A stretch of DNA of 64,000 nt from Chrysemys picta bellii (Eukaryota > Chordata > Testudines > Emydidae): the NCBI RefSeq assembly GCF_011386835.1, contig NC_088791.1, positions 9,734,998 through 9,798,997 of the forward strand, given 5' to 3'. Within the stretch, counting starts at the first letter, position 1, and each line of letters starts with the position of its first letter. Shown piece after piece: positions 21,600-32,208 of this stretch. Below the pieces are notes generated by a model, which was not told the DNA's origin, made no database searches, and saw only the letters and a program-made list of their open reading frames with translations. Made by a program: the position numbers and the translations under genes.

Positions 21600-22580
21600 G
21601 TGAGATGGTATAACAAGGCTGGGCTTCCCCCCAGCTTGCCGAGGACTCTCTGCCAACCCACAGGTTCTTTTAGGCGGGTTTATTGTCCAGTCTTTAAACA
21701 AACAAACCAGTTCCTCAGCTCGCCCTTTACATTTTAGGCCACTCTGCCTCCCCTCCCAGGGAACTGGGGCAATCCTGCTTTTCCTGCTTCCAACAGCTTT
21801 CTAATCCTCTCTCAGCCAGTTCCCTTTCACTGGCTCTCTCCGACCCCCTATTGCCCCAGGTGCAGGCAGGCCCACCTCCTTAACTGGGACATTTGTGCCC
21901 TGTTCTGGCACAGGGGTGCTGGACCTACTTCAGTTACAGGGGCCAGCCACCCTGTGACAGACCAGAAGAGCATTTCCCACCCAGTTCCAATTACAACAGG
22001 TGTGAAGTGTACCCACACTGGTCAGTTGGGTTTAGACTTCACCCCACTCCCTTGCGCCTTGGACCAGGTTGCAAGTCTGCTAGAAGTTGGAGGCTAATTT
22101 TTCATCTGCAATGCACAGCTCCGGTCGTTCAGATTTAATCGGTGCTCTTTAATATCAGTTGAAGACGCACCTATTGTTCATTCCCCCAAACCACAAGTCA
22201 ACAATGTGGCTGCGAAAGCTGCTGCTGCTTCTTTTTTTATTTTAAATCCCCCACGAAGGAATGATCGTGGTTGGAGACCGTTCATTTCACTGGCACCAGT
22301 GCTGAAAAGAGCAGGATAACAAATGTTCCATTAGTGGAAACTAATGCACTCCACTTACTTGAGATGTACTTTCCAGGTCGTTCAATGCCCTGATGTTAGA
22401 GAGGCAGGAAATGTTGGCTGCAGACTGCCTGGCAAAAGGGAGAGGAAGCTGTTGAGTATCTGCAGCCCTGGAAGCATTGTCTAAGACACTTTTCATTGGA
22501 AAGAAGAAAATAAAGCCTATCTTGAGGCTCTGCACCAACCTGCATAACAGCTGAGAGGTCTAAAGGAGAGCAGAACCTCA
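21600..22580. other. Unclassified sequence
   Basis: A pyrimidine-rich block (21620-21960) ending CCACCCTGTGACAGACC might be an old retroelement end, but no primer-binding site, coding frame or second copy is visible. The rest appears unique. Confidence 0.3.
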
Positions 22581-22586
22581 TGTTGG

Positions 22587-23470
22587 AGACGTTTCAGAGG
22601 GGCGGCCGTGTTAGTCTGTTTCAGCAAAAACAACGAGGAGTCTTGTGGCACCTTAAAGACTAACAAATTTATTAGAGCATAAGCTTTCGTGGGCTATGAC
22701 CCACTTCTTCAGATGTACGGAGTGAAAATTACAGCAGGCAGGCATAAATCTACAGCACAAGAAAAGATGGGAGTTGCCTTACCAAGTCGGGGGGTCAATG
22801 ATTCAATCAGGGTGGATGTGTTCCATTTCCAACACTGGTCAAGAAGGTGTGAATGTCAACAGAGTAAAAATTACTTTTTGTAGTGCTAACGAGGTGGATG
22901 GCCCATACTCAACAGTGGATGGGAGATTACTTCTTGTAGTGACCCAGCCATTCCCAGTCTTTATTCAGGCCTAATTTGATGGTGTCACGTTTGCAAATGA
23001 ATTCCAGCTCTGCAGTTTCTCATTGAAGTCTGTTTTTTTAGGTTTTTTTTGTTGAAGAATGGCCCTTTTAAGTCTGAAATTGAGTGTCCAGGGAGGTTAA
23101 AATGCTCTCCCAGTTTTTTGAATGTTATAATTCTTGATGTCTGCTTTGTGTCCATTTATTCTTTTGTACATGGCAGAGGGGCATTGCTGGCAAATGATGG
23201 CATATATGACATTAGTGGATGTGCAAGTGAACGAGCCCCTTATGGTGTGGCTGATGTGGTTAGGTCCTGTGATGGTGTCACTTGAGTAGATATGTGGACA
23301 GAGTTGGCAACGGGGTTAGTTGCAGGGGATGGTTCCTGGGTTGGTGTTTCTGTTGTGTGGGGTTTGGTTGCTGGTGAGTATTTGCCTCAGGTTGTGGGGG
23401 CTGTCTGGAGCTTGTGCTCTAATAAATTTGTTAGTCTTTAAGGTGCCACAAGACTCCTCGTTGTTTATGC
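22587..23470 (-). pseudogene. Penelope-like retroelement, GIY-YIG region with inverted termini
   Basis: Both ends carry the same ~50-bp segment in inverted orientation: AACAACGAGGAGTCTTGTGG at 22630 and its complement at 23464. Between them the minus strand encodes a decayed GIY-YIG endonuclease region: TSTNVIYAIICQQCPSAMY followed by INGHKADIK, then GEHFNLPGHSISDLKG, then RETAELEFICKLDTIKLGLN. Known Penelope-like proteins end in such a domain. The segment between CPSAMY and INGHKADI, where the catalytic Arg of the family lies, is missing, and stops and frameshifts are frequent. The reverse transcriptase part is absent. It is dead. Confidence 0.8.
22677..22716 (-). ncRNA. Hammerhead-like motif at 3' end of PLE body
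   Basis: Minus strand: ACAT, CTGAAGA, extra A, GTGGG...CCCAC, GAAA, GC, TT, ATGC. Stem II is a perfect 5 bp. Stem I keeps three pairs with one A-C mismatch. It is in the sense orientation of the GIY-YIG frame, as reported for Penelope-like hammerheads. Confidence 0.6.
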
Positions 23471-24635
23471 TGTAGAAGGAAACCCATTTCTAGAGCATTC
23501 AGCTTTGCTGAAGAAATGGTTCCGAGAAGGTCTGTCTAAAGCTGGATTGAAAAGCAGTCGGTGTCAAGCTGAGATCTGAGTGGAGGAAATGTGAAGACGA
23601 GGCTGGGATGTTAGCAGTGATAAGACGAGTCCTCGCCCGTCTGCCCCTTGCCTGTTGCTTGCTCCTCTCCTTGGTGGGGGAGCTACGGGGAAGAGACGGA
23701 GTGAGGCAGAGCCTCGGGGGGAAAGGCCGAGTGGGGGCAGGTCCTTGGGGCGGAATGCGGGTGGAGCCACAGTCTGGGCACCGGTGGCCCCCCACTTCTA
23801 GGGAGCTTCACTTCCGGTGCTCCAAAGGCAGCAGGCTGGCGTGCCTCCGAAAGGAGGTGACCCACGCGTCCATGGCATTTGCCCTCCTGCGTGGCCAGTG
23901 TTTTCGGGGGAGGCTTAGCATCCCCAAGCCTCTTATCCACGCCACCCACGCTCAGCAGCAAACAAAACAGTGTCCACACCTGCGCTACGTGCCAGGACTG
24001 AGACATCAACTTAATGCCTAAATAGCCCTGGAAATTAACTCCCCTTTTTCCTCATCTTCTACCAACCTGCACATAGCGACTGCGGAAGGAAGAATTCACA
24101 AGCCCAAAGAGGCAAAGGCACCTGCTTGAATACATATGGCTAAGAAGGCCAAATATAATACACTCAGCATGGCCCATATGATCACTGTTGGCCCTGTAAA
24201 ATGTCCAGTAGTTGCGGGGAAGGGGAGTACAGGGGTTGTGTAAATATGAGCGCCAGAAGGGTTCTTCCTACTTTACACAGCACTGGTTCGACTTTGCTTG
24301 GAATAGCGGCACAAGATCAGTGTTTTTGACTCTTGTGTGTTTTTCTTAAATCCCCAGCTTCTGGAATCAGGATATTACTTGACAGTCTTGTCTTTCATTT
24401 AAAATAGTAAGTAAGTTACTAGGCCTCACAGTTGTGGAGAAGAGTTTGAAAATGTGAAACCTCAAGGCTCCAAACACAACAGGTTTTAGTTTTAAAATCT
24501 CATGGATTTTTTTAAGCCAACCTGATGATTTTTGAGGGCTGCGCTCATGATTTTGGAATGTTTGGGGTTGGCAATACTACAGGATTGTCTAGAGACCAAT
24601 TACCTCAGTAACCCAACTAGAAACATGTAGGGCCT
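23471..24635. other. Apparently unique sequence
   Basis: 23600-24010 is GC-richer with a 137-residue chance frame that has no domain signature and overlaps an equally long frame on the other strand. No exon called. Confidence 0.35.
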
Positions 24636-24644
24636 CTTTACAGT

Positions 24645-24890
24645 GGCAGGATGGTCCAGTGGTTAGGGCACTAGATTAGGGCTTGAGAAACCTGGTTTCA
24701 ATTTCCTGCTCTGCCACAGACTTCCTATGGGACCTTGGGAAAGTCACAGTCTCTCTGTGTGCCTCACTTCTGCATTTATACAATGAGGAGAACAACACTG
24801 CCCTACCTCCCAGGGGTGCTGGGAGGATAAATACATTAAAGATCACGCAGTGTTCAGATATTTTGATGATGGGAGTTTCAAAAACAGGTA
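24645..24890 (+). mobile_element. MIR-type CORE-SINE
   Basis: GGATGGTCCAGTGGTTAGGGC, TTCAATTTCCTGCTCTGCC, CTTCCTATGGGACCTTGGG, CCTACCTCCCAGGGGTGC and GAGGATAAATACATTAAAG. Near full length. Confidence 0.9.
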
Positions 24891-25350
24891 GGGCCTGATT
24901 TTCTGAAACTGCTGAGCACCAGTTCACAGGAATTCAGCCCCCTTTAAGATGTCTTGAATTGGGCATCCAAGATCACAAGTCACTTTTGGAAAATCCTGGA
25001 CAGCACGTACAGTTTTGGGCACCATATGGGAGGCCCCTGTCATCTCGTTCCTTTTAAGCAGAAGACGCCATTGAAATCAATGCCTACAAATCAGTGATAG
25101 GATGTAACCCATAGAAAAGAGATAAATATCCTAGAGGTAAAGGGCTGCATGGTGACGTTTGAATCCAGATCTAAAGTTTTTCAAAGTCTGGGTATGTTTG
25201 GTCCAGGGTTTTCAGTTCAGATTTGGGGAGAACAGCTTGGCTGATAAAGGGCCTGGAGAGAGTGGGAGGGTGTCAGGGACACAGCAACACACTCCGTTGT
25301 TTACACTGATATAACTAAGAGTGGATCTGTCTCTGTGGGTCAGTGTCTAA

Positions 25351-25614
25351 GGGCATGTCTTCACTACCGGCCGGATCGGCGGGCAGCGATCGATCCAGCG
25401 GGGATCGATTTATCACGTCTAGACGCGATAAATCGATCCCCGAGTGCTCTCCCGTTGACTCCTATACTCCAGCTTGGTGAGAGGTGCAGGCAGAGCCGAT
25501 GGTGGGGCGGCAGCAGTCGACTCACCGCAGTGAAGACACCGCGGTGAGTCCATCTAAGTATGTCGACTTCACTTAGATCGATTTCCTCCCTCCACCCCCA
25601 GTCTAGACCAGGCC
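25351..25614. mobile_element. Harbinger-type MITE with TAA TSD
   Basis: TAA lies on each side (25348-25350, 25615-25617). Ends are GGGCATGTCTTCACTACCGG and, from the right, GGCCTGGTCTAGACTGG. An internal near-perfect palindrome has 18-base arms at 25400-25417 and 25424-25441 around TCTAGA. Same family as 5378, 55503 and 62016. Confidence 0.85.
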
Positions 25615-25618
25615 TAAG

Positions 25619-26475
25619 ACTCCAGTGTTTAAGTAGACAGAAAGATGCTACAAAGAGGATGTGAACAATTGTGCTGTGATAAGACGAGAAATAAAAAATG
25701 CCATACATTTATACGGCACTTTCTACCCTAGAGGCCCCAAAAGTTCTTGCTGATCTTGTTGCCAGTGGCTGTGACTCATCCCCAAATAATGTTTAATCTT
25801 CATTTCAGTCAAAACACTCCTGATCTGGCTGGGAGTTTCGAGACGATCTGATTGAAGTGTGCCCGGGAAACAATATAAAGCATGAATACTAGGGATGGCA
25901 AAAATGATACGAACATGCCTAGTCATCTATTTACATCCGAAAACGTCCCTGGAGATAATTCCTGATTCTGATCTGCAAATGAGTTATAATGAGAAAAAGA
26001 ACATTGGCCAATGGGTGCCACTTTTGCAAACACCTGGTACGGATTGTACATTTGTCCCCATTTATTTCGCTGCTTTATTTGTTTTTCAGCCCTTGCATGT
26101 CTGACCAAAATATTAACTCTATCTTTGCATTTCTTCCCAGTGCTAATGCACCAGTTGTCCACATGCAACAGTATTTCTAGCTGATCCAAGGGCGTGATCT
26201 AAAGTCCATTCAGATCAATGAGAACTTTTCCAGTGACTTCAGTCAGCTTTGCATCAGGGCCAAGCGGTGCAGGTCAAAGTAGAGAAGGAATTTCTGCCCA
26301 AACAGAAATCTTTAATTACTACTAAATATATCCATCAGCTGGCAGGTTGCAATTACTGCTCCTGGCTAGCATCTATGAATTGTGCCGTCAGCTAGTCCAT
26401 GCTATAACACCCCTCATTTTTATTTCCTTCTCCTACCTTCCCACTGCCTGCATGTCCATTTCACTCACCTGTTAT
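25619..26475. other. Apparently unique sequence
   Basis: No repeat or exon recognised. Confidence 0.35.
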
Positions 26476-26479
26476 GTCT

Positions 26480-26605
26480 GTTAGCTCTTCTGGGCAGGGA
26501 CTGTCCTTTTACTATGTGTATGTACAGTGCCTAGCACAAAGGGACCCCAAATAGGTTGGGGTCTCTAGGCACTACCACAATACACGGCATAAATAATAGT
26601 AATAA
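26480..26605 (+). mobile_element. L2/MIR-related 3' tail
   Basis: TGTTAGCTCTTCTGGGCAGG, GTACAGTGCCTAGCACAAAG and TCTAGGCACTACCACAATAC. This tail is common in amniotes and recurs in this window on both strands. Confidence 0.6.
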
Positions 26606-26699
26606 GAGTATCGTTGCACAGCACTTTGCACATTCCCTGCACGAAAAGCTTTTTCTAAGGTCTTGATTTTGCTCTCATTCAGATTATGGCAGAACTCTG

Positions 26700-27146
26700 G
26701 GGATATGTCTACACTGCATTGTAAATCTGGACTCAGGCTCAGGTTTGAGTCCAAGCCCCCGTACCGTCCACGCACAAATCAGTCTCACTCAGGTCAGCAA
26801 GCCCACAGGACCTGGCTCCTAGAACCCGCCTGGAGGACAGGATGTGTGTGTCTGATCCCAAGTCCTGCTGAGACTCAAGCCCTGTCATTTTGCAGTGTGG
26901 ATGCAGCTCAAGCCTGCCTCAGACCTGAGTCAGAAGGCCTGTGTAGTGCAGTATGGATGCATCAGTGTGGTTTGGAGACCCAAGTCCAACAACTGTTGGA
27001 CTTGGGTCTCCAAACCACACTGATGCATCCATACTGCACTACAGGTTTACAATAGAGGGTGGATGCTCAAACATGGCCGTGGACACACCGAGTCCACAAG
27101 CATGGGTCCCACAGACCCGGGTTTACAAAGCTGTGCAGACAGACCC
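26700..27146. mobile_element. MITE with a perfect 49-bp internal palindrome
   Basis: Outer ends pair imperfectly: GGGATATGTCTACACTGC and, from the right, GGGTCTGTCTGCACAGC. The interior contains a perfect inverted repeat at 26943-26991 and 26994-27042. No protein is encoded. The ends resemble the Harbinger-type MITEs of this window, but the TTA on the right (27147-27149) has no match on the left. Confidence 0.6.
26943..27042. repeat. Perfect 49-bp inverted repeat, 2-nt spacer
   Basis: Left arm 26943-26991 starts GTAGTGCAGTATGGATGC. Right arm 26994-27042 is its exact reverse complement. I compared all 49 positions and found no mismatch. The spacer is AC. Confidence 0.97.
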
Positions 27147-27404
27147 TTATTGTTTTCAATAAGAGAAGGAACGCAGTCTAGGATAGACAAGGTGAACACC
27201 ACACATAAGGCAGGAGTAAAGGGGAGGGTGAGTGAGGGCAGGTGACCACAGTGGGAAGCATTCCTGGGGGTTGAAGGAGGAGAGAAAGGGTGCTTGGTGG
27301 AGGAGGGAGCTTGAATGAAGGGGCAAAGTTACTCTTTTTGCGCATTTTGAAATGTGTCTTTGCTGCGCCTGGAACAACAATTAGTATAATTATTTCATAT
27401 ATGT

Positions 27405-27490
27405 CTCACCGTAGACCTAGGAGCCCCAGTCCTGGACCAAGATCTCATTGTGCCAGGTGCTGTACAAACACAGAACTAAGAGAGATCCTT
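27405..27490 (-). mobile_element. L2/MIR-related 3' tail, minus orientation
   Basis: GACCTAGGAGCCCCAGTCC, CTCATTGTGCCAGGTGCTG and TACAAACACAGAACTAAG. Reverse of the tail at 26480-26605. Confidence 0.6.
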
Positions 27491-28725
27491 TGATGGGTTT
27501 ATTTTTGCCCCTTTTGAAATGCATTGGCCCTGATTCTCCCTACACCACTCTGGCAGCGGAAAGCAGTTTTACATTATATTACCTCCATTTTAAGATCCCG
27601 TTAAACAGCCAGAATGGTGTAAGAGGGGCCTTAATGTAAGAACTGAGCCTAGAAATAACCAAGTTTCCCCTGGTTTTTTATTTCCCTTTTCAGGCCTGAA
27701 ACCCCCCTCCAAGATAATGTCATTGGGAAGGGGGGGGGGAAGAACCATTTCAATGGAACACTATGATTGTGATTTAAGCCCCCAGGCGCTGGGAAATGCG
27801 GAGTTAAGGCTCCCACGGGCCAGTGTTATATGATCATGTAATGAAAGACCCTATGTCCTACCATAATGACTCCACAGACCAGGTCAGAGTTACGGTTGCC
27901 CGGGGAGCTTTAACTCTCCGCGGCTTGATTTCTGTGGCCTGGGATAACAACCTGATGGTGTCCTTGTCTCGCACTCGTGCGTAATGTAAGCACTGTAACA
28001 ATTATCCAGGGCTCTAATCATTTGAAGCTATTTGATGCAGCAAATAATATGCCATGTGACACCAGGCAATTAGTGGTCTAATTCGGGCCACAATGCCACA
28101 GACAGTGGTTCATAGAAGGATCCTCCATTTATCTGAGAGCCAGAGCTATCATGACAAGCACTATGGTACAAACACAATGCTAGGCAGCAGGCGAGGATGA
28201 GTGCATTGAAGGATGCCTGACTGCATCCGCGGTGCTATGGAAAGACAAGGGAACGTGTAGGGGATGGGTGCTGGGAGGGGTAAGAAGAGCTCAGCCGATG
28301 TGTGCTTTCTGCCTGGTCTCTGGTGCTGTCTCTCGCTCTTTCTCACTGTCCCCTTCACTCTCTTTCTATCCCCCGCTTGCTGCCTCTGAATTGAGCCCTG
28401 CATTGGGGACTGCACGGAGAACCACATCAGACCCCCTTTAAGCTCCCAGCTTTTTCTGTTTCCCAGTGTTCTGTCCTGGCATGTGAAACCTCCGGGTTTC
28501 CCAGCAGACACAGGGCGAGGTCGTTAATGGGCGTAACAGTGGGGAAGATAGGCACATTACAGCTGGCAGCCCAAATATAAATATAAGGATTGCTCACTGC
28601 ATTAAGTGCACCTGTGAACGGAGCAGAGTGCTGAGAATTAGGGAACCTAGGCTGAAATGCTGGGCCCATAGAAATCAATAGGAGTGATTGCTGTTGACTT
28701 CAAAGAGGCCAAGATTTCACCCTTC
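27491..28725. other. Repeat-poor block, possible conserved non-coding element
   Basis: 27820-28110 is unlike any repeat in the window and contains ATGTAATGAAAG, ACAATTATCC and GGCAATTAGTGG. No exon is supported. Regulatory function is a guess. Confidence 0.25.
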
Positions 28726-28734
28726 GACTCTATT

Positions 28735-28890
28735 CCTGACTGTGTCGCTGACTCACAGCGTGACCTGGGTAAGTCACTTCACCTGTTTGTGTGTCGCTCT
28801 CCCCATCTGGCACATGGAGCTAACATTGCTCACCCACCTTTGTAAAGTGCTTTGAGATCGGCAGGTGAAAAGGGCTTGCTTCATCCAGTA
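28735..28890 (+). mobile_element. MIR-type SINE
   Basis: GACTGTGTCGCTGACTCACAG, GTGACCTGGGTAAGTCACTTC and TTTGTAAAGTGCTTTGAGATC. Confidence 0.75.
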
Positions 28891-29063
28891 AATTCCCAAG
28901 CCTGCTTCCAGTGAAGTCAAAACTCCCAGGGTATGTCTGCAGAGCAAAGAAAACCCCCCAGCTGGCCCGTGCCAGTCAACTCAGGCTCACGGGGCTTGGG
29001 CTGCGGGGCTGTTTATTGCTGTGTAGACTTCTGGGCTCGGGCGCTGGAGCCTGGGCTCTAGGA

Positions 29064-29726
29064 CAGGGGTGCTGGAAGGGGGGGGGGCAAGAGGCCATGG
29101 CCCCCCACTTTTAAAAACCTTTTTACCAACCATAAGGGTGAGCGACGGGGGGAGGAGGTGGAGAGGAGCAAGTGCGGGGCAGGTTCTTGAGGGGAAGAGG
29201 TGGTGTGGGAGCAGGGCCTCGGGGGAAGGGACAGTGTGAGGGTGGGGCCTCGGGGAGAAGGGGCAGTGTGGGGACAGGGGTGGGGTAGGGCAGGGCCTCA
29301 GGGAGAAAAGGTGGGGTGGGAGCGGGGCCTCAGGGAGAATGGATGAGGGGGCGGGGCCTCAAGGGAAGGGGCGACGCGAGGGTGGGGGTTTGGGGAGAAG
29401 GGGCAGTGTGGGGGCGGGGCCTTGGGGAGAAGGCATGAGGGGGCGGGGCCTCGAGGGAAGGAGCGGCGCGAGGGTGGGGGTTTGGGGAGAAGGGGCAGTG
29501 TGGGGGCGGGGCCTTGGGGAGAAGGCGTGAGGGGGCAGGGCCTCGAGGGAAGGAGCGGCGCGAGGGTGAGATGTCAGGGGAAGTGGCGATGCGAGGGCAG
29601 GGATTTGGGGAGAAGGGGCAGTGTGGGGGCGGGGCCTCGGGAAAAGGGGTGGTGCGGGAGGGCGGGGCCATGGTTCAGGCTCCAGTTGTCCCCCCACACA
29701 CACTTTTAAGGACCTTCTGCCACTGT
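29064..29726. mobile_element. hAT-like element containing a 92-bp tandem repeat
   Basis: Left end CAGGGGTGCTGGAA; right end read inward ACAGTGGCAGAAGG. Flanks CTCTAGGA (29056-29063) and TGCTAGGA (29727-29734) match at 6 of 8, a plausible decayed duplication. The interior is G-rich with three tandem 92-bp units. No transposase. Confidence 0.55.
29339..29614. repeat. Tandem repeat, 92-bp period, three units
   Basis: Units begin at 29339, 29431 and 29523 (words ATGGATGAGG, AGGCATGAGG, AGGCGTGAGG). Each holds GGGCGGGGCCT and GGAGAAGGGGCAGTGTG. Degenerate half units continue on both sides. Confidence 0.85.
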
Positions 29727-29944
29727 TGCTAGGACCCTGTGAGATGGGAGGCTCCCAGAGCTCGGGCTTCAGGCAGAGCCTAGACGTCTGCACAGCCATG
29801 AAACAGCCCCGCAGCCCGAGCCCTGCGAGCTGGAGCTGGCAGGTTTTTCTCTGTTGTGTAGACATACCCCCGGTGGCCTCAATGGCAGCAGATCTCTGAC
29901 ATCATTTTTCAGCATGTTCCAGTAGCTCAGTGGAGAGTAACTAA

Positions 29945-30125
29945 GGTCAGGTCTACACTATACCTACATCGCTATAACCATGTTGCTCAGGGATGTGAAA
30001 AATCCACTTCCTTGAGCGACGTAGTTTAACCAACCTAGCCCTGGTGTAGACGGCACGCCCATGGACGTCGCTACCGCCTCTCACAGAGGTGGATTAACTA
30101 CGCCAATGGGCGAAGCTACTCGAGA
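29945..30125. mobile_element. Harbinger-like MITE fragment
   Basis: Starts after TAA with GGTCAGGTCTACACTATACC and has GTGAAAAATCCACTTCC and GGTGGATTAACTACGCCAATG inside, words shared with 35425-35697 and 62263-62691. The right end is missing. Confidence 0.6.
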
Positions 30126-31610
30126 AATGATCCTCCAATACCGGAAGCACCTCCAGAATCATGCCCCGTATTAGTTATTATTATTAAACATACTATTACA
30201 GTAGTTAGTTCCCCAGGTGAAGGGTTTTCTGGCTTTTGTTTTAATGGAGAGGATTCTCACAACCACCCACAAACCCTTTTGCAGGAGAACCGTCACCCAT
30301 TACCTCCTGGTTAGAATTCTCCTCCCCATCTTTCCGGGGAATCCCAGCTCCAGCAGACCAAGAAGCGCTTTGGACCCATGCTGCATGCGGGAATGTAGAG
30401 GGGCGAGTGGCTGCGGTGCAGTGGGAATGAAGCGAAGTCACTGCAGGCGTGTGGCTTAAGGAGGTGATAGGGAGGCAGATGCACATAAACAATGAGCAGA
30501 GAGGGACACAGGAGGGGCTGGATCAGTGGGGGGAGAGATCGCCACAAGTAGGTTTAAGGTTTAGTCATTTCTGCTGCATCTTGGCTCAGCAGGAGGGTGT
30601 GATTGTTAATTATATAAACCCATCTATACATACACCCAGCAAATAAGTCACGGACAGCATGGCAAATTGGCAATACACACACAATCCTTGGCATCGCTAG
30701 TCGCCTTTTGACCTATTCGCATCTGTGAAATCAAATGAACCCATCTGGGCTGCCTATTTAGAACCTTTGACCAATCTGATGCGGCACTGTCAGAGCGGCG
30801 GTGACCTTTGGCCAAGCAAAGTCCTGGCCTATCCATCCCAGCGTGGCCACCTGTTGACTGGCCCCATGATGTGAAAATGTCCAAGTGCCACTCTCTCTGG
30901 CTTATGAAAACAGCTTGAATTACAACATCACGAAAGCAATGCGCTCCCAGAATTAATCCACCGCACATCACACAAGTTTAGCCATGTCCATAAAATTGGA
31001 TTTGCTGATGGCTGAGGGGATTGGTATTGCGCTCAGCCTGACGCAGGTAGCGCAGGAATTTAGCTCTGCAAACAACAGAGGTGACAGTGACTAGGCACTT
31101 TTGGAGCAACAATGCACAAATCTCAATGAAACCTTGAGTGCTGAGAATATTCAAGACATTCAGTGATGCCGCTCCCACGTGCTAGGGAATAGATTGAAGG
31201 AAGCAGAGCTGGGAGTCATGTGTGAATGAGCGTACCGCAGAGCAGAAGAAGTTAGAGAGAGAGACACGTTAGCTTCTCCATCCTTAAAGGTGACCTGCAA
31301 AGGAAAACAAACGGAGGGGTTTGCTCTTTTATGCTTCTTTATGGTGCATCTTTAACAAAACCTTCTTTTCTCCCATCTGTTTCTCAGGGATTTGAGTTGA
31401 GCGGGAGCTAACAATAATAAAATAAAAGTTTTTAAAAGCCTAACTAAAATTCAGTACCCTTCTCTGTTATTCAGCTGTTGTCACTTGTGATGTTATAATC
31501 CTTCTAGTCCCTTCTTTTCCTTTGTGGGTCATCCTTAGGACTCAAGCTACTTTTCCCATATTCATCTTAAAGCACTTTATGACCATGAACTAGTTGGGCC
31601 TTTAAATAAC
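30126..31610. other. Repeat-poor block
   Basis: No exon seen. 30650-30970 looks unlike a repeat and includes TGACCTTTGGCCA (30802-30814) followed by CAAAGTCCTGG (30817-30827), both close to nuclear-receptor DR1/HNF4-type sites. Confidence 0.3.
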
Positions 31611-31614
31611 CCTC

Positions 31615-31740
31615 TGAAGCAGGGAAGTTATTACACATGGGGAAACTGAGGCCAGCCAGTCTAAGTGACTAGCCCCAAGTCACATACCAAGTCATAGGAC
31701 TAGACCTGCGGCATCCCTGATTTCCAGTAGCACATGTTTC
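31615..31740 (-). mobile_element. MIR-like SINE, minus orientation
   Basis: TGAAGCAGGGAAGTTATTAC, GGGGAAACTGAGGCCAGCC and GTGACTAGCCCCAAGTCAC. Diverged. Confidence 0.55.
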
Positions 31741-32208
31741 TGGGGGGATGCTTTACTGCTAGGACCACAGGCTGCACTGAGCTCACCCCAAGCAGTGACA
31801 TGGCATTTGTATTGCCATTTAAACCAATGATTCTGACCACATTCACAAAGCAGAAGAGCTGCCTCTAATCTTCATCCAGGCCGTGAACCAAATCAAACCG
31901 GAATCTCGGACTCAAGTTCAGAGAAGGACTTCTTTCTCCACTTGACTCCCCCATTCCACCCTGTAGTCCTCTCCCGCCACACCCTTTTCCACCGAGTGCA
32001 CTTCCAGTATAGGAGTAAGGATTAGGAGATAGATAATATAGATAATAATAATTAATAATAATGAATAATAAAGTAAGAGGCTAGGAGCCGATAACCCAGA
32101 AAGGCGATCAGAGCTGGAGAACTGAACATCAGAATGAGTTTTGAGAAGGGGATGGGAGAAGGAGTTTCTAGGAGACCGGTGGCCATGTCACAAAAACCAC
32201 AGTCATGG

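Larger units (their letters stand above)
28929..29869. mobile_element. Harbinger-like MITE interrupted by a hAT element
   Basis: Outer inverted ends: GGGTATGTCTGCAGAGCAAAG and, from the right, GGGTATGTCTACACAACAGAG. The interior words GAGCCTGGGCTCTAGGAC and CCAGAGCTCGGGCTTC would be contiguous without the insert at 29064-29726. Confidence 0.65.

Noticed and set aside
21620..21960. Possible solo retroviral or Gypsy-type LTR
   Set aside because: No TG...CA ends with a duplication, no polyadenylation/primer-binding arrangement, and no second copy in the window.
29339..29614. CRISPR-like regular repeats
   Set aside because: The 92-bp units are contiguous without unique spacers, and the window is eukaryotic.
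29330..29865. Proline-rich frames on both strands
   Set aside because: They follow the 92-bp tandem repeat inside a hAT. Several overlapping frames are open at once, which indicates composition rather than coding.
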